Source: a virus
IMG/VR virus record: IMGVR_UViG_3300005293_000011
Location: 988 to 40,002 of that record
Length of the DNA stretch: 39,015 nt
Direction: 5' to 3' (one strand)
Shown here piece after piece: positions 30,597 to 38,969 of the stretch. A model generated the notes under the pieces. That model did not search any database. It saw only the letters and a list, made by a program, of their open reading frames with translations, and was not told where the DNA came from. Both the position numbers and the translations under genes were made by a program. The number at the start of each line of letters is the position of its first letter. Position 1 is the first letter of the stretch.

Positions 30597-31496
30597 CTAC
30601 TTCTTAGGGTGGTATGCGGCCGGAAGCTTAGCGTTCAGCTTCACACCGATTGCCTGCTGCAGATATGAAGAAGCAATGTTGGTGATGACCTGCTTAGCGA
30701 CCGACTTACCGGACTCAGCAAGAATGTCTTTGACGACACTCTTCGACTTAGCCTGAATCTCAGGTGCGGTCAGCTGCTTGAACTGCTTCTCCATCTGGAG
30801 ACGCGAGATCGAGTCCTTGAGTTCCGCGTCAGAAAGGTCCTTGACGGACTTCTTCTTCGGAGCGTGAGCGTCGTGCTCTTCCTTCTTGTCGTCAGTCACA
30901 GGCTTACGCTTGGACGCAGGAGTTCCCCCGCGCGTGCTGCGCTTGCGAATGCCCCACTTCTGCCCCTTGACACCGTGGTGTGCAAGTTCCTCATCCGACG
31001 GCTTGAAGCTTACAATGAAGCCATTCTCGTCGCGGGTGAGGTCAAGACTCCACGTGATTTCTTCTTCGTCGTCAGCGTGGGTCAGCATGTACGCACCGGC
31101 AACAACGCCCGCTACGAGCGTGAGCTTGACGCCCGTGATGATCCGCTTCTTGATACGAGCCTTTCGAGCATCTCGTTCAGCACCGGCCTGAGCCGAACGC
31201 TGATAGACATTGGAGCCCATGCTCAGAACTTCATTGTCGTAAGTCTTACGCAGAGCGCTGTTCTTACGATCGTTGAGGTTCTTGCCTGCGAATCGTGGGT
31301 CGGAGTTGAGCTTTTTGAGCCCAGATTCCATCTCCTTCTTTGCGGCCTTGTGTACTTTACCCCGGGCGTATGACGGAGCAGCTACGTGAGTAGCGCCCTC
31401 GACCTTACCCTTTGCGGTGCTGGCTTTACCGGAATCGTCACGAATGACGCCCCACTTCTGGCCCTTGACACCGTGGTGCTTAAGTGAAGTTCCCAT
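30597..31496 (-). CDS. Head-module protein with two HHGVKGQKWG motifs
   Basis: The product is 299 residues. The motif HHGVKGQKWG occurs twice, at residues ~7-16 and ~177-186 (ELAHHGVKGQKWGIRKRS). Between them lie a basic helical region and one membrane-like helix (~120-140, GVKLTLVAGVVAGAYMLTH). The C-terminus (KDLSDAELKDSISRLQMEKQ, SGKSVAKQVITNIASSYLQQ) is a conserved phage region. The motif is known near portal and capsid genes of Gram-positive phages, but its function is unknown to me. The ribosome site is AAAGGGGG. Confidence 0.85.
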   Translation of the reverse strand: MGTSLKHHGVKGQKWGVIRDDSGKASTAKGKVEGATHVAAPSYARGKVHKAAKKEMESGLKKLNSDPRFAGKNLNDRKNSALRKTYDNEVLSMGSNVYQRSAQAGAERDARKARIKKRIITGVKLTLVAGVVAGAYMLTHADDEEEITWSLDLTRDENGFIVSFKPSDEELAHHGVKGQKWGIRKRSTRGGTPASKRKPVTDDKKEEHDAHAPKKKSVKDLSDAELKDSISRLQMEKQFKQLTAPEIQAKSKSVVKDILAESGKSVAKQVITNIASSYLQQAIGVKLNAKLPAAYHPKK

Positions 31497-31521
31497 TGGT
31501 TACCCCCTTTCCAGAGGTGAG

Positions 31522-34359
31522 TTATGCGATAGCGACTTGGAATGCCAATCCACTTTGTGAGCTAATATCGCTAAAGACGCGAGTTTCAGCGGGTGCAAGA
31601 TAATCTCCGACCCATAGAGACGTATGGCTAGCAACGTTAGGGTATATCATGGTCCGCATTACGGTAGGTACATCCACCGTGGGCGGACCCGGTACCGCGG
31701 CGGCGCTCTTAGTAGCAGTAATTACCAAGGCTCGTTGACCTATAAGCATAGGTACCGCAAGGGCTGTTGTCTTACCACTAGAGCCTGGTCGAACTGTGAC
31801 TACGCCGGCAGTCATCGACGTAACACCCCGATAAACAGTCGTAGCGTACGTTGAATATCCACCTGCGGAGTTGTTATAGTTGACTGTTCCAGCCGTAATA
31901 TCCGAGGCCGAAAGAATCTTCCACCCAGCCCAGAAACTGCCGGTCCCCATGATCGTTGTTGGCACAAGCGTTGTAAACTCGGCAGCGGTGATCACGGTGC
32001 TAGTACCGTTACCGGCATTTACACAAAGGAATATAGCATCGCCCGCTATAGCGCCAGCAGGTATCGCGATGTTGTTGATCGTGTTTGGAACTTCTGCTGA
32101 GCGTGCCGAAATAAACACCGGCGTTGGCTGGGCCCCTGGTTGTGGAACCGGCGCAATAACTCCGGAACCGGAGCACTGCACCATTGTGGCGCCCTTAGCG
32201 ATAGCAGTATCGTACATTAGCTGCGTGCTAGCAATATGGCCGACAACGGGCTTACCAACAGCCAGTGCGGTGTCCCAATAGGACTGTGCTGCGTTGATGT
32301 CCATACCAATAGTCGTCCATGCAGGGTTTCCGGCCCAGGTAGCAAAGCCGCCATCATCCACATCTGTTGCGTAGAAATAACCCCAAGTGGCTGCCCATCC
32401 ACGGTTCAAAGCTTCCTGCGCGCGCAGTGCACCAGCGCTACTCGCCCCTGTGAACTTCCAAATAAGACGTGATTTGTCTACGCCAGAAGCGTCTACAACG
32501 TCCAAGAAGTTCGGATTCTGGTTGATCGAGTTCTTCGGATCAAGGATAAGCAAGTGAGTCTTGCCGTACTTGGCGAGGAACGCATCCAATCGGAAATAAG
32601 GACGCGAAGGCCAACCCGGAATCGGCCGTAGCACGTTGTTGTAGGTCGCCTGAATTTGAGCCCATGTAAGTGTGTTCGCATTCGGGGAACCAGTAACGCC
32701 GGCTGAGGCATCGAACGTGGGGTCGTGCATACCGAACCACACACCGTCGGAAGACCGCTGGCATGACATTTCGAGAGCACTGAATCCACGCATCACACTC
32801 TGGTCATAAGCGTATTCGCTCATCTCAGCGTAGTTTGCAGATCCACCACGATGCGCCCAAGCGGTTCCCGGTGTTGCGAGCATGGCTGCAACATTTGGAA
32901 GCCCCTTGTTCCAGATACGTAGAGAAGTCGGCGTAACTCGTTCACTAGCGCCGTTCAGCATGGACGCGTAAGCTCGAGAGCCATCGCCCTTCTTTACAAC
33001 AAGCCCGACTGGTGCAAACCCATTCAGAGCAATGCTGCTGATACGGTTAGCAGTCGACGGGGCAGTCCACAAAGTAGAATGTGCAGCCACAGTCAACGAT
33101 CCGCCAGCATAAATCGGGTTGTAGCCTAACCATGCGGTGGTTCGTGAACTGGCTGTACTCTCGATCAAGGTGTTCTGGAAGTTGGCCATGTGGGTGAAGC
33201 CTGGTGCAGTTGTCTCGGGACGGTAGGAAAGCCCCGCAGTACGCTCTTCCCCCGCAAAGGTCAAAGCCAAGTACGGCGTTTTCGTTACCGTGTATTCTGC
33301 GGTAGTCGTGTTCCCATAAGAATCACCCCCACCAACGGGGCTAGACAGATCTACATTCTTCACTACGAAGATCGCAGCAAGGCTTCGAGCACTCGTAAAG
33401 TTACCGAACGTGTAGTCGACAGCCGTCTCTGCCGCAGCAGAAGGAATCGGTTTGTAGAACAGTCCCTGTGCACGGTCAGCTGATCCGTTACCGCCCCCAT
33501 CGCCACCTCGAGCCCAACCTGCCGGTATAGCTACTTCGCCGCCGCTGGGTACTAGACCTTGCGAGCGGACAGCAGCAATCAGAAGATCACCGTCTACCAG
33601 GTTGGTTGGTTTTGGGATGGTGATTGACGTTCCAGAAGAGGTGCCGACATACGCTGGGGCGGTTGGCATAGGTACACCAACAGGTAGTGGTAGGTTGCCT
33701 CCGGGGATTCCAAGCTGCAGACCTGCACCGTTAGGTACAGTGTTCGCGGCAAACATTACAGAAACGTCGCCACTAGCGGTAGGCGCTGCCAACTCTTTCG
33801 TAAAGAAAGAACCCCACTCGATACTCAATTGCTGGTCGGTCTTCTCCAGGAGGAGATTGAAACCATTTTGAGTGATGTAGGACCAGGGGCCGGCAGCCGT
33901 CGTTGCTTCCTGCATGATTGCAAGAGCCAGCGACGGGACTGTCGGTGTGACGCTCGGCATGGTGATGTCGCCGCGGTTTACTGGCGCCTGGTTTCCTCGG
34001 TACCACACAGGGCCGACCAACACGTCTGAAAGTGTCGTTACGTTGTGGTCGTAGAAAGACGCAGAGAGTGCGAAGACGCCGACGGCCGTACTAAGTGAGA
34101 TGACATAGTCTGAGTACGGTGTAGCCAGAGAGTATCGCCGAATAGCAACGGTCATTCGACGTGTGTTGACAGAGTAATTCAGGACCGGAGTCCACCACCC
34201 CTTGGCTTCGATGTCTGTGAGGGTCGGCGTACCGCCCGCGCCCAGCAAGACTACAAGAAGATCGCCTTCTTGGGTGCCCTGGGGTACTGGCACCGTCACC
34301 GTAGTTGCGCCACCGTTCGTTAGTAGAACAGTCGTCGCTCGGACTTTAGGAACGGTCAT
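31522..34359 (-). CDS. Tail fibre/spike with glycerophosphodiesterase domain
   Basis: The product is 945 residues. Two related beta domains (~1-225 and ~230-450, each with a GDLL-type strand) precede a GDPD-like domain at ~490-740. That domain carries the expected motifs: HRG (503-505), Glu530 and HD (545-546). A further beta domain ends it (~745-945). GDPD domains in tail proteins are thought to cut glycerophosphate-type cell wall polymers such as teichoic acids, which would aid adsorption or entry. Target chemistry is inferred. The gene lies beside a collagen-like fibre gene. Confidence 0.88.
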   Translation of the reverse strand: MTVPKVRATTVLLTNGGATTVTVPVPQGTQEGDLLVVLLGAGGTPTLTDIEAKGWWTPVLNYSVNTRRMTVAIRRYSLATPYSDYVISLSTAVGVFALSASFYDHNVTTLSDVLVGPVWYRGNQAPVNRGDITMPSVTPTVPSLALAIMQEATTAAGPWSYITQNGFNLLLEKTDQQLSIEWGSFFTKELAAPTASGDVSVMFAANTVPNGAGLQLGIPGGNLPLPVGVPMPTAPAYVGTSSGTSITIPKPTNLVDGDLLIAAVRSQGLVPSGGEVAIPAGWARGGDGGGNGSADRAQGLFYKPIPSAAAETAVDYTFGNFTSARSLAAIFVVKNVDLSSPVGGGDSYGNTTTAEYTVTKTPYLALTFAGEERTAGLSYRPETTAPGFTHMANFQNTLIESTASSRTTAWLGYNPIYAGGSLTVAAHSTLWTAPSTANRISSIALNGFAPVGLVVKKGDGSRAYASMLNGASERVTPTSLRIWNKGLPNVAAMLATPGTAWAHRGGSANYAEMSEYAYDQSVMRGFSALEMSCQRSSDGVWFGMHDPTFDASAGVTGSPNANTLTWAQIQATYNNVLRPIPGWPSRPYFRLDAFLAKYGKTHLLILDPKNSINQNPNFLDVVDASGVDKSRLIWKFTGASSAGALRAQEALNRGWAATWGYFYATDVDDGGFATWAGNPAWTTIGMDINAAQSYWDTALAVGKPVVGHIASTQLMYDTAIAKGATMVQCSGSGVIAPVPQPGAQPTPVFISARSAEVPNTINNIAIPAGAIAGDAIFLCVNAGNGTSTVITAAEFTTLVPTTIMGTGSFWAGWKILSASDITAGTVNYNNSAGGYSTYATTVYRGVTSMTAGVVTVRPGSSGKTTALAVPMLIGQRALVITATKSAAAVPGPPTVDVPTVMRTMIYPNVASHTSLWVGDYLAPAETRVFSDISSQSGLAFQVAIA

Positions 34360-34361
34360 TA

Positions 34362-35474
34362 TCAGGCCTCGGCTTCGATGATCAGTGTGTAGGCGGGCGT
34401 ACCACCAGGCACTGTGCCACCTTTCGGAATGTAGACTGCACGAGCCCAGCCAACAACATTCTGCCCAGCGATCGGGAGAATGTCATTCCAGGGAGTCGTG
34501 CCAACGGGACGGTACTGAATGGCGGAGGCGCCGGCTTGCATCTCGGTGCCGGGACCGGTAGCCCCTTGCGGGCCAACGGAACCAACGTTGCCGGTGTCAC
34601 CCTTAACGCCTTGGACACCCTGAGTTCCCTGCGCGCCGGTGTCACCCTTAAGGCCTTGTGGACCCGTAGATCCGGTGAGACCAGTGTCGCCCTTGAGGCC
34701 TTGAGTACCCTGAGGCCCAGTGAGACCGATCGGACCTTGAAGCCCCTGAGGACCGGTGAGACCGATCGGACCTTGAAGCCCCTGAGGGCCGGTGAGTCCA
34801 GTGGGTCCGGTGAGTCCGGTGTCACCTTTAGCGCCTTGAGGACCAACGGGACCGACAGGACCCTGCGGACCGACCGGGCCTTCTGGACCCTGAGGACCCA
34901 TAGGTCCTACGTCGCCATCAAGTCCACCTTCAGCAGCTTCTGCACGATCGGCAGCAGCTTCTGCTCGGAGGGCTGCAGCTTCTGCTTCGTTCTTGTAGCC
35001 GATGACCTCGTCAGTGACAAGCACCCACTCAGCAATGTCGGCACCAGGGTTCGAAGCTACGGGAACAACCGTAGCGAGGTCGATGACCCCACCGTCGGAA
35101 CCGGTCAGTGCGAAGGAGCGAGAGGGCATCCGGTTGCCGGGGCGAATAACGACGTCCCAGGTCCAACCGGTCGGCGTGATCTCAGGGCTGAAGCCCCAGG
35201 CCAAGACGACACCAGGATTCACGTCACCCGGAACAACCAAATAACCGTTGGCGTCAGTCGTAGCAGTGATGACTTCCTGGAATACGGTTACTGGGTCGTC
35301 TGCTCCGGGGACGCGGAAAACCGCAGGCCGAAGAGTCGGGGTGAAGGTGACGATTGCACCCACGATGGGGAGCATCTCGGGAGCCTGGTCTGGATCGTCC
35401 GAGTCAATGACACCTTGAGCAAGACGACCAACGACGGTGAACGTCTTAACCTCGGCAGGATATGTCTCAGCCAT
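34362..35474 (-). CDS. Collagen-like fibre or appendage protein
   Basis: The product is 370 residues. The N-terminal ~175 residues form a carboxypeptidase-regulatory-like beta domain ([35 protein letters not shown]). A short Ala/Glu coiled coil follows ([20 protein letters not shown]). About 125 residues of uninterrupted Gly-X-Y triplets then form a collagen-like rod, and a ~45-residue C-terminal cap completes it. The repeat DNA is internally repetitive and prone to length change. It probably forms a trimeric fibre. Confidence 0.87.
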   Translation of the reverse strand: MAETYPAEVKTFTVVGRLAQGVIDSDDPDQAPEMLPIVGAIVTFTPTLRPAVFRVPGADDPVTVFQEVITATTDANGYLVVPGDVNPGVVLAWGFSPEITPTGWTWDVVIRPGNRMPSRSFALTGSDGGVIDLATVVPVASNPGADIAEWVLVTDEVIGYKNEAEAAALRAEAAADRAEAAEGGLDGDVGPMGPQGPEGPVGPQGPVGPVGPQGAKGDTGLTGPTGLTGPQGLQGPIGLTGPQGLQGPIGLTGPQGTQGLKGDTGLTGSTGPQGLKGDTGAQGTQGVQGVKGDTGNVGSVGPQGATGPGTEMQAGASAIQYRPVGTTPWNDILPIAGQNVVGWARAVYIPKGGTVPGGTPAYTLIIEAEA

Positions 35475-35856
35475 TGTAGTTCCTCACAGGAGTTGAGTGG
35501 TACGAGTGCGTGCTGTCGTCAGCAACGTTGAGTCGCCACTCCATCTCCTTGATCTCGGTACGGATAGCTTCGATACCGTAAGAAGTCTGAGGTGGGTCGA
35601 GAATAAGGCGAACACTCATGCAGACGAACGTCTTGACCATGTTGATGTTCTGCTTCCCCGCAAGGAAGTCAGCCCAGGTCTCAGTTGCGTCCTCGATTTG
35701 GAATGCGTAGTCCTTGGGACCGACGCCAAGCTGGAACAGCTTCGAGAATACGCTGTTGATGTGCATGATGATGTCTTCATCGAATGCAGTGTAGTCCTCG
35801 TCCATACCGATTACTTTCTTAACGGACGTGAGAATGCTTTGATCTGCGATAGGCAT
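35467..35856 (-). CDS. Conserved connector-like phage protein
   Basis: The product is 129 residues, starting [20 protein letters not shown] with ribosome site AAAGGAGGGATC; an in-frame start six codons upstream is less well placed. [34 protein letters not shown] and [10 protein letters not shown] match a family known as head-tail connector-like in Gram-positive phages. It lies outside the connector group at 24 kb, before the terminase, which is unusual. It overlaps the next gene by eight bases. Confidence 0.82.
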   Translation of the reverse strand: MPIADQSILTSVKKVIGMDEDYTAFDEDIIMHINSVFSKLFQLGVGPKDYAFQIEDATETWADFLAGKQNINMVKTFVCMSVRLILDPPQTSYGIEAIRTEIKEMEWRLNVADDSTHSYHSTPVRNYNG

Positions 35857-35870
35857 GTCGATCCCTCCTT

Positions 35871-36284
35871 TCACCAGAGGTTAGTGTCTCCAGGTCGCCG
35901 TTCGACGATCCGCATTGGCAAAGAATCCGGCGAGCCATAGTGGATGGCATTGTGCGTCGGATGAGTTGTGGTAATCAGGAATTCCGGGTCTAGGATCTCG
36001 GGGTTGTAGTCATAGACATCCTCGACCGTCATTGGGTTCATGTGGTGAACCGTGATACGATCGTGAATCTCATAGCCTTCAACCCCGAGATCGAGACCGC
36101 GGTCTCTTGCGATACAGTGGTTGCGAACTTGTCGCCACTCTCGAGAGATGTAGAACCGCTGATTGAGGTAGCGCTCATAGTTGAAAGTGGCTAGCCCAAC
36201 ACTTGATCGAATCGACAGGTACTCAAACCGTTCATCGAAGCTATCGAGTTGGACTAGCTCACTGTAGGTACGCTTCTTAGGCAT
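35871..36284 (-). CDS. HNH endonuclease
   Basis: The product is 137 residues, starting MPKKRTYSELVQLDSFDERF. The HNH-like core contains ITVHHMNPMTVEDV (H80, H81), then TTTHPTHNAIHYG (H108, H111, N112, H115). The family is common beside terminase genes in Gram-positive phages and is thought to aid DNA packaging or cleavage. An ATG three codons upstream (MGTMPKK) is an alternative start. It overlaps the upstream gene by eight bases, consistent with joint translation. Confidence 0.87.
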   Translation of the reverse strand: MPKKRTYSELVQLDSFDERFEYLSIRSSVGLATFNYERYLNQRFYISREWRQVRNHCIARDRGLDLGVEGYEIHDRITVHHMNPMTVEDVYDYNPEILDPEFLITTTHPTHNAIHYGSPDSLPMRIVERRPGDTNLW

Positions 36285-36612
36285 CGTACCCATGGTCTTC
36301 ACCGCGGTAAGCCTGCAAAGCTTGCAGCACCTTGGCGTAGTCTTCTTCTCGAGAGCGAGCAAGCGTGATGTCCTCGTTCTGTACACGAAGACGCTCAGCT
36401 TCCAAGCGCAGCTTAGTCTCTTCGAGACGGTTGCGAGTGCTTCCGAGTTTGAGATAGTGGCTGAGAACCTGGGACGACACGGTTCCCTCGGCGATCTGCC
36501 TTTCGGCAAGATCGGTAGCCGCAGCAATCAGCTGATTCTCACGCGCTTCCGGCGTCTTGGCCGGGGGACGTTGCCGTCGAACTGGTTGTGTGGCCTTGTC
36601 CGAGGAAACCAT
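36277..36612 (-). CDS. Coiled-coil partner of HNH, possible small terminase-type protein
   Basis: The product is 111 residues. PPAKTPEARENQLIAAATDL, HYLKLGSTRNRLEETKLRLEAE and NEDITLARSREEDYAKVLQAL match a conserved family next to HNH genes in Gram-positive phages. A helical N-terminal part and a long coiled coil resemble small terminase subunits, but that role is inference. The two genes overlap and probably act together. The ribosome site is GGAGGTGATGAC before the ATG. Confidence 0.8.
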   Translation of the reverse strand: MVSSDKATQPVRRQRPPAKTPEARENQLIAAATDLAERQIAEGTVSSQVLSHYLKLGSTRNRLEETKLRLEAERLRVQNEDITLARSREEDYAKVLQALQAYRGEDHGYDA

Positions 36613-36647
36613 GTCATCACCTCCTGGTTTCTATACCATTTTGAACG

Positions 36648-37562
36648 TTATCCGCGGCGGATTGCAGCGGGGTGGTTGCGAGTTCCGACCCAGACCGGAG
36701 TACCGTTCCAGTTCACCTTGACCGGCCCAGTGCCGGGGTTGTCGAGGACCTCGAGGGTACCAGCACTGGCGGGGATCAACTGGTTCGGCGCGAAGTTGCC
36801 GGTCAGTGCATTGCTGTAGTTGCGGTAGTAGTACTGGCCGTCGGACGGCGTGTCATACCACAGGCGCTGAGGCTTACCGGCCGGAGCCTGACCGCCATTG
36901 ACGACAGCAGGATGGTTGCGGGTACCAACCCAAACGAGATCGCCATCCGCAGCACGAACCTGAACCGGACCGGTGCCCGGGTTGTCGATGACATCAAGTG
37001 TCTGACCGCCACGGAGCATCTGGTTCGGTGCGAAGTTGCCCGAAAGCGCGTTCGCGTACTTCCAGTAGTAGTACTGACCCTCAGACGGGACGGAGAACTT
37101 CTGGCCGGAGACAGGAGCGCCACCGCTGGACGCTGCTTCGCCGCCGGTACCGGGAAGGTCCTTGGAGAAGTACAGCGCCGGGTCAACACGACCGCCATTG
37201 AGGTAGAGTTCGAAGTGGAGATGCGTGCCAGTGGCAGCACCCGACGAACCCATGTACGCAATGACCTGTCCAGCCTTGACCGGAGTGCCCGCTGCAACCA
37301 GAACTCCGCCGGGACGGATGTGGTTGTACGTGGTGACGTTGCCGTGACCGTGATCGATGCGGATGCGTCGACCCCAACCGCCGTTGAAACCAGATCCGGT
37401 GTACGCATCGATGACGGTACCGTCAGCAGCTGCGAGAATCTTCTGCGTCTCGCCGGGATTGGAGACCTGCCAGCCGTAATCGATGCCACGGTGGCCTGCG
37501 CCGGCCGTGGACCAGCCGCGAACGAGGTTGGTAGACGGAGTTGGCTTGATGAGAACAGTCAT
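36648..37562 (-). CDS. Endolysin: M23 peptidase with two cell-wall-binding repeats
   Basis: The product is 304 residues. The N-terminal domain has the M23 zinc motif pieces GHRGIDYG (H24, D28) and THLHFELY (H114, H116), plus NHIRPGG (H81). It should cut peptide bridges of peptidoglycan. Two ~65-residue repeats follow, each with GQYYY...NAL(S/T)GNFAPNQ...DNPGTGPV and WVGTRNHPA. They are likely cell-wall-binding modules of a type I cannot name. There is no signal peptide, so release through a holin is expected. The start overlaps the upstream stop as TAATG. Confidence 0.9.
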   Translation of the reverse strand: MTVLIKPTPSTNLVRGWSTAGAGHRGIDYGWQVSNPGETQKILAAADGTVIDAYTGSGFNGGWGRRIRIDHGHGNVTTYNHIRPGGVLVAAGTPVKAGQVIAYMGSSGAATGTHLHFELYLNGGRVDPALYFSKDLPGTGGEAASSGGAPVSGQKFSVPSEGQYYYWKYANALSGNFAPNQMLRGGQTLDVIDNPGTGPVQVRAADGDLVWVGTRNHPAVVNGGQAPAGKPQRLWYDTPSDGQYYYRNYSNALTGNFAPNQLIPASAGTLEVLDNPGTGPVKVNWNGTPVWVGTRNHPAAIRRG

Positions 37563-37834
37563 TACTTACCTTCCACTTCGTCAGCCTTGTTGAGGCCTTC
37601 TTCTCGAGTCGTGCCATCGTCGTCGGACTCCTCGACGACCGTGTGGTCGTAGTCGGACGGGTTGAACTCGACGGGCTCAGCGGCCTGCGTCTTGTCACCC
37701 TCGACGGTGATGGGCTTGGATGCCTTGGTCTCGTCGGGAGCGACTTCCTCAGCGGGGATCGGTGCCGAATCCTTGGGCTCGGACTTCGGAGCAGCCTTTG
37801 CGGTCTTAGCCGCGGGCTTCTTTGCAGCAGTCAT
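37562..37834 (-). CDS. K/A/P/E-rich low-complexity protein
   Basis: The product is 90 residues. The N-terminus is basic (AAKKPAAKTAKAAPKSEPK) and the remainder strongly acidic. The protein is probably disordered. It lies between the endolysin and a three-helix membrane protein, with 1- and 4-base overlaps and a strong AAGGAG ribosome site. Low-complexity proteins of this kind are common near virion genes in actinophages. No function is assigned. Confidence 0.8.
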   Translation of the reverse strand: MTAAKKPAAKTAKAAPKSEPKDSAPIPAEEVAPDETKASKPITVEGDKTQAAEPVEFNPSDYDHTVVEESDDDGTTREEGLNKADEVEGK

Positions 37835-38277
37835 GAGTTAATCTCCTTGATTGTCTTGATCTCATCAGTATCATGACGAGGTTTCACCAGTAGTTTGTCC
37901 GGAGCAGTCTTAAGTGACTCTGGACGGAATTTGCGCTTCCACAAGAATACGCTTAGAGCGGTGATTGTGTAAGCGACATAGCCGTAAGCGAAAAGCCTAA
38001 CGACTGGACGCCACCAGATAACGTCTGGCGGTAGGGTGTTCCATGAAATTTGCAGACGCGGGTCAACAAAGATGCCGATACCGACAACAAAGATAACGAG
38101 CAGCAAGGACAAAGCGAATCTGAAGATCATGCGTCCGCCGGTTGTTGACTTGGGATCAAAGAACACCTGATAGCTGATCACAAATCCAGTAAGTGCGATG
38201 GAGATGTAAAGCAAGATGACGTTAGTGAGTACCCATACCGCTGGATTTATAAACTCTAGGAATTCGATCATGTTCAT
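37831..38277 (-). CDS. Three-helix membrane protein next to endolysin
   Basis: The product is 148 residues with three membrane helices (~12-37, ~50-72, ~90-113) and a basic C-terminal tail. Its place next to the endolysin suggests a lysis accessory or second holin, but I recognise no holin family. The ATG overlaps the upstream stop as ATGA. A second in-frame ATG lies two codons downstream. Confidence 0.8.
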   Translation of the reverse strand: MNMIEFLEFINPAVWVLTNVILLYISIALTGFVISYQVFFDPKSTTGGRMIFRFALSLLLVIFVVGIGIFVDPRLQISWNTLPPDVIWWRPVVRLFAYGYVAYTITALSVFLWKRKFRPESLKTAPDKLLVKPRHDTDEIKTIKEINS

Positions 38278-38480
38278 GCGTGTCGCCTCTTCGGTTTCAG
38301 TGTGTATTCGAAATCATCCCCGAACCCATTGCGATTCTCGCGGTCTTTTAGCCAACCGTTGATTCGATCCACGTGTGGCTGTTGCTTTTTGGTCTGCTCA
38401 AGAGATGCTTCGGCTTGTCGAATCAGAGCGTCGGCGTTTGGCCCATGCTCTGCCTTCTTTCTACAGGTGAAGTATCCCAT
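38274..38480 (-). CDS. Small helical protein, DUF7620-like
   Basis: The product is 68 residues: ADALIRQAEASLEQTKKQQP, then NRNGFGDDFEYTLKPKRRHA. Small proteins with a similar EASLE...(N/H)xFxxx(I/F)E pattern occur before endolysin genes in many actinophages. The start is well supported by GGGGAGGCAACGGA. The gene overlaps its upstream neighbour by 58 bases in another frame, the longest such overlap here. Confidence 0.78.
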   Translation of the reverse strand: MGYFTCRKKAEHGPNADALIRQAEASLEQTKKQQPHVDRINGWLKDRENRNGFGDDFEYTLKPKRRHA

Positions 38481-38806
38481 TCCGTTGCCTCCCCTCTTTT
38501 TGGGGTCGTCTCTTGGAAGAAGTGTTTGGTAATCTCGTTAGCTGTAATAAGCTGACCGTTCTGTTGGGTCAATGCATCAACTGCAGCAGAGAGTTTGACA
38601 TTCGCTTCGACCTGGCGACGATGCTGTGCGCCGGGCACGATCTTTTCGTTTGCGAAGGCTCTTGGTATGTAGATAAGAAGCCAAACGGTAACCCCAATGA
38701 ACAACGACCAGCCACCAACGGCTGCCCAGTCCCTTTGGAAGATTGCATTGAATAGATCAGGGGAGGTTTCTTGAGAGACCGAAAGCATTACTGTCTGGTT
38801 AGACAT
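38423..38806 (-). CDS. Single-pass membrane protein with coiled coil, first gene of late operon
   Basis: The product is 127 residues, starting MSNQTVMLSVSQETSPDLFN. One membrane helix (~34-52, GWSLFIGVTVWLLIYIPRA) is followed by a helical cytoplasmic region (RRQVEANVKLSAAVDALTQQ). Membrane proteins of this layout precede lysis genes in many actinophages. The start at 38806 is set by GAGAGGAAAC; an upstream in-frame start lacks a ribosome site. The last 58 bases also encode the start of the next gene. Confidence 0.8.
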   Translation of the reverse strand: MSNQTVMLSVSQETSPDLFNAIFQRDWAAVGGWSLFIGVTVWLLIYIPRAFANEKIVPGAQHRRQVEANVKLSAAVDALTQQNGQLITANEITKHFFQETTPKRGEATEWDTSPVERRQSMGQTPTL

Positions 38807-38851
38807 GTTTCCTCTCTCGTTCTGGTCAGTTGTTGTACAGTTTCCGGTGAC

Positions 38852-38969
38852 TTCTAAAGGGGTGACAGGCAACCACAACGGAGACCCGAGGGCCTCGACG
38901 TCGCTCTTGAAAGGAGTAGGGCTGATGAAACCCCTATTTGTGCATAGTCGACTGTCACCCCATTAGAAG
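38852..38969. repeat. Large inverted repeat in the leader of the late operon
   Basis: CTTCTAAAGGGGTGACAG (38852-38869) and the complement of CTGTCACCCCATTAGAAG (38952-38969) match at 17 of 18 positions, separated by 82 bases. The segment lies in the 209-base gene-free stretch upstream of the first minus-strand gene. It could be a pair of binding sites (operator, terminase or replication protein) or a large hairpin. A plus-strand mini frame lies between the arms. No convincing minus-strand promoter was recognised. Confidence 0.75.
38925..38966 (+). CDS. Possible 13-residue leader peptide on the plus strand
   Basis: ATG to TAG encodes MKPLFVHSRLSPH. It is preceded by CTCTTGAAAGGAGTAGGGCTG, the same type of ribosome site used by several minus-strand genes of this phage (at 9187, 7197 and 4745). 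The quality of that site is the only support. It would be the first rightward reading frame and might couple to a gene beyond the window. Confidence 0.35.
   Translation: MKPLFVHSRLSPH

Noticed and set aside
34570-34910. Regular short DNA repeats that look like a CRISPR or minisatellite array
   Set aside because: They are the codons of Gly-X-Y collagen triplets in one open frame; there are no conserved repeat-spacer units.
34536-35531. 331-codon plus-strand frame opposite the collagen-like gene
   Set aside because: The frame is open only because Gly-X-Y codons on the other strand contain few stop complements; the product is repetitive without meaning.
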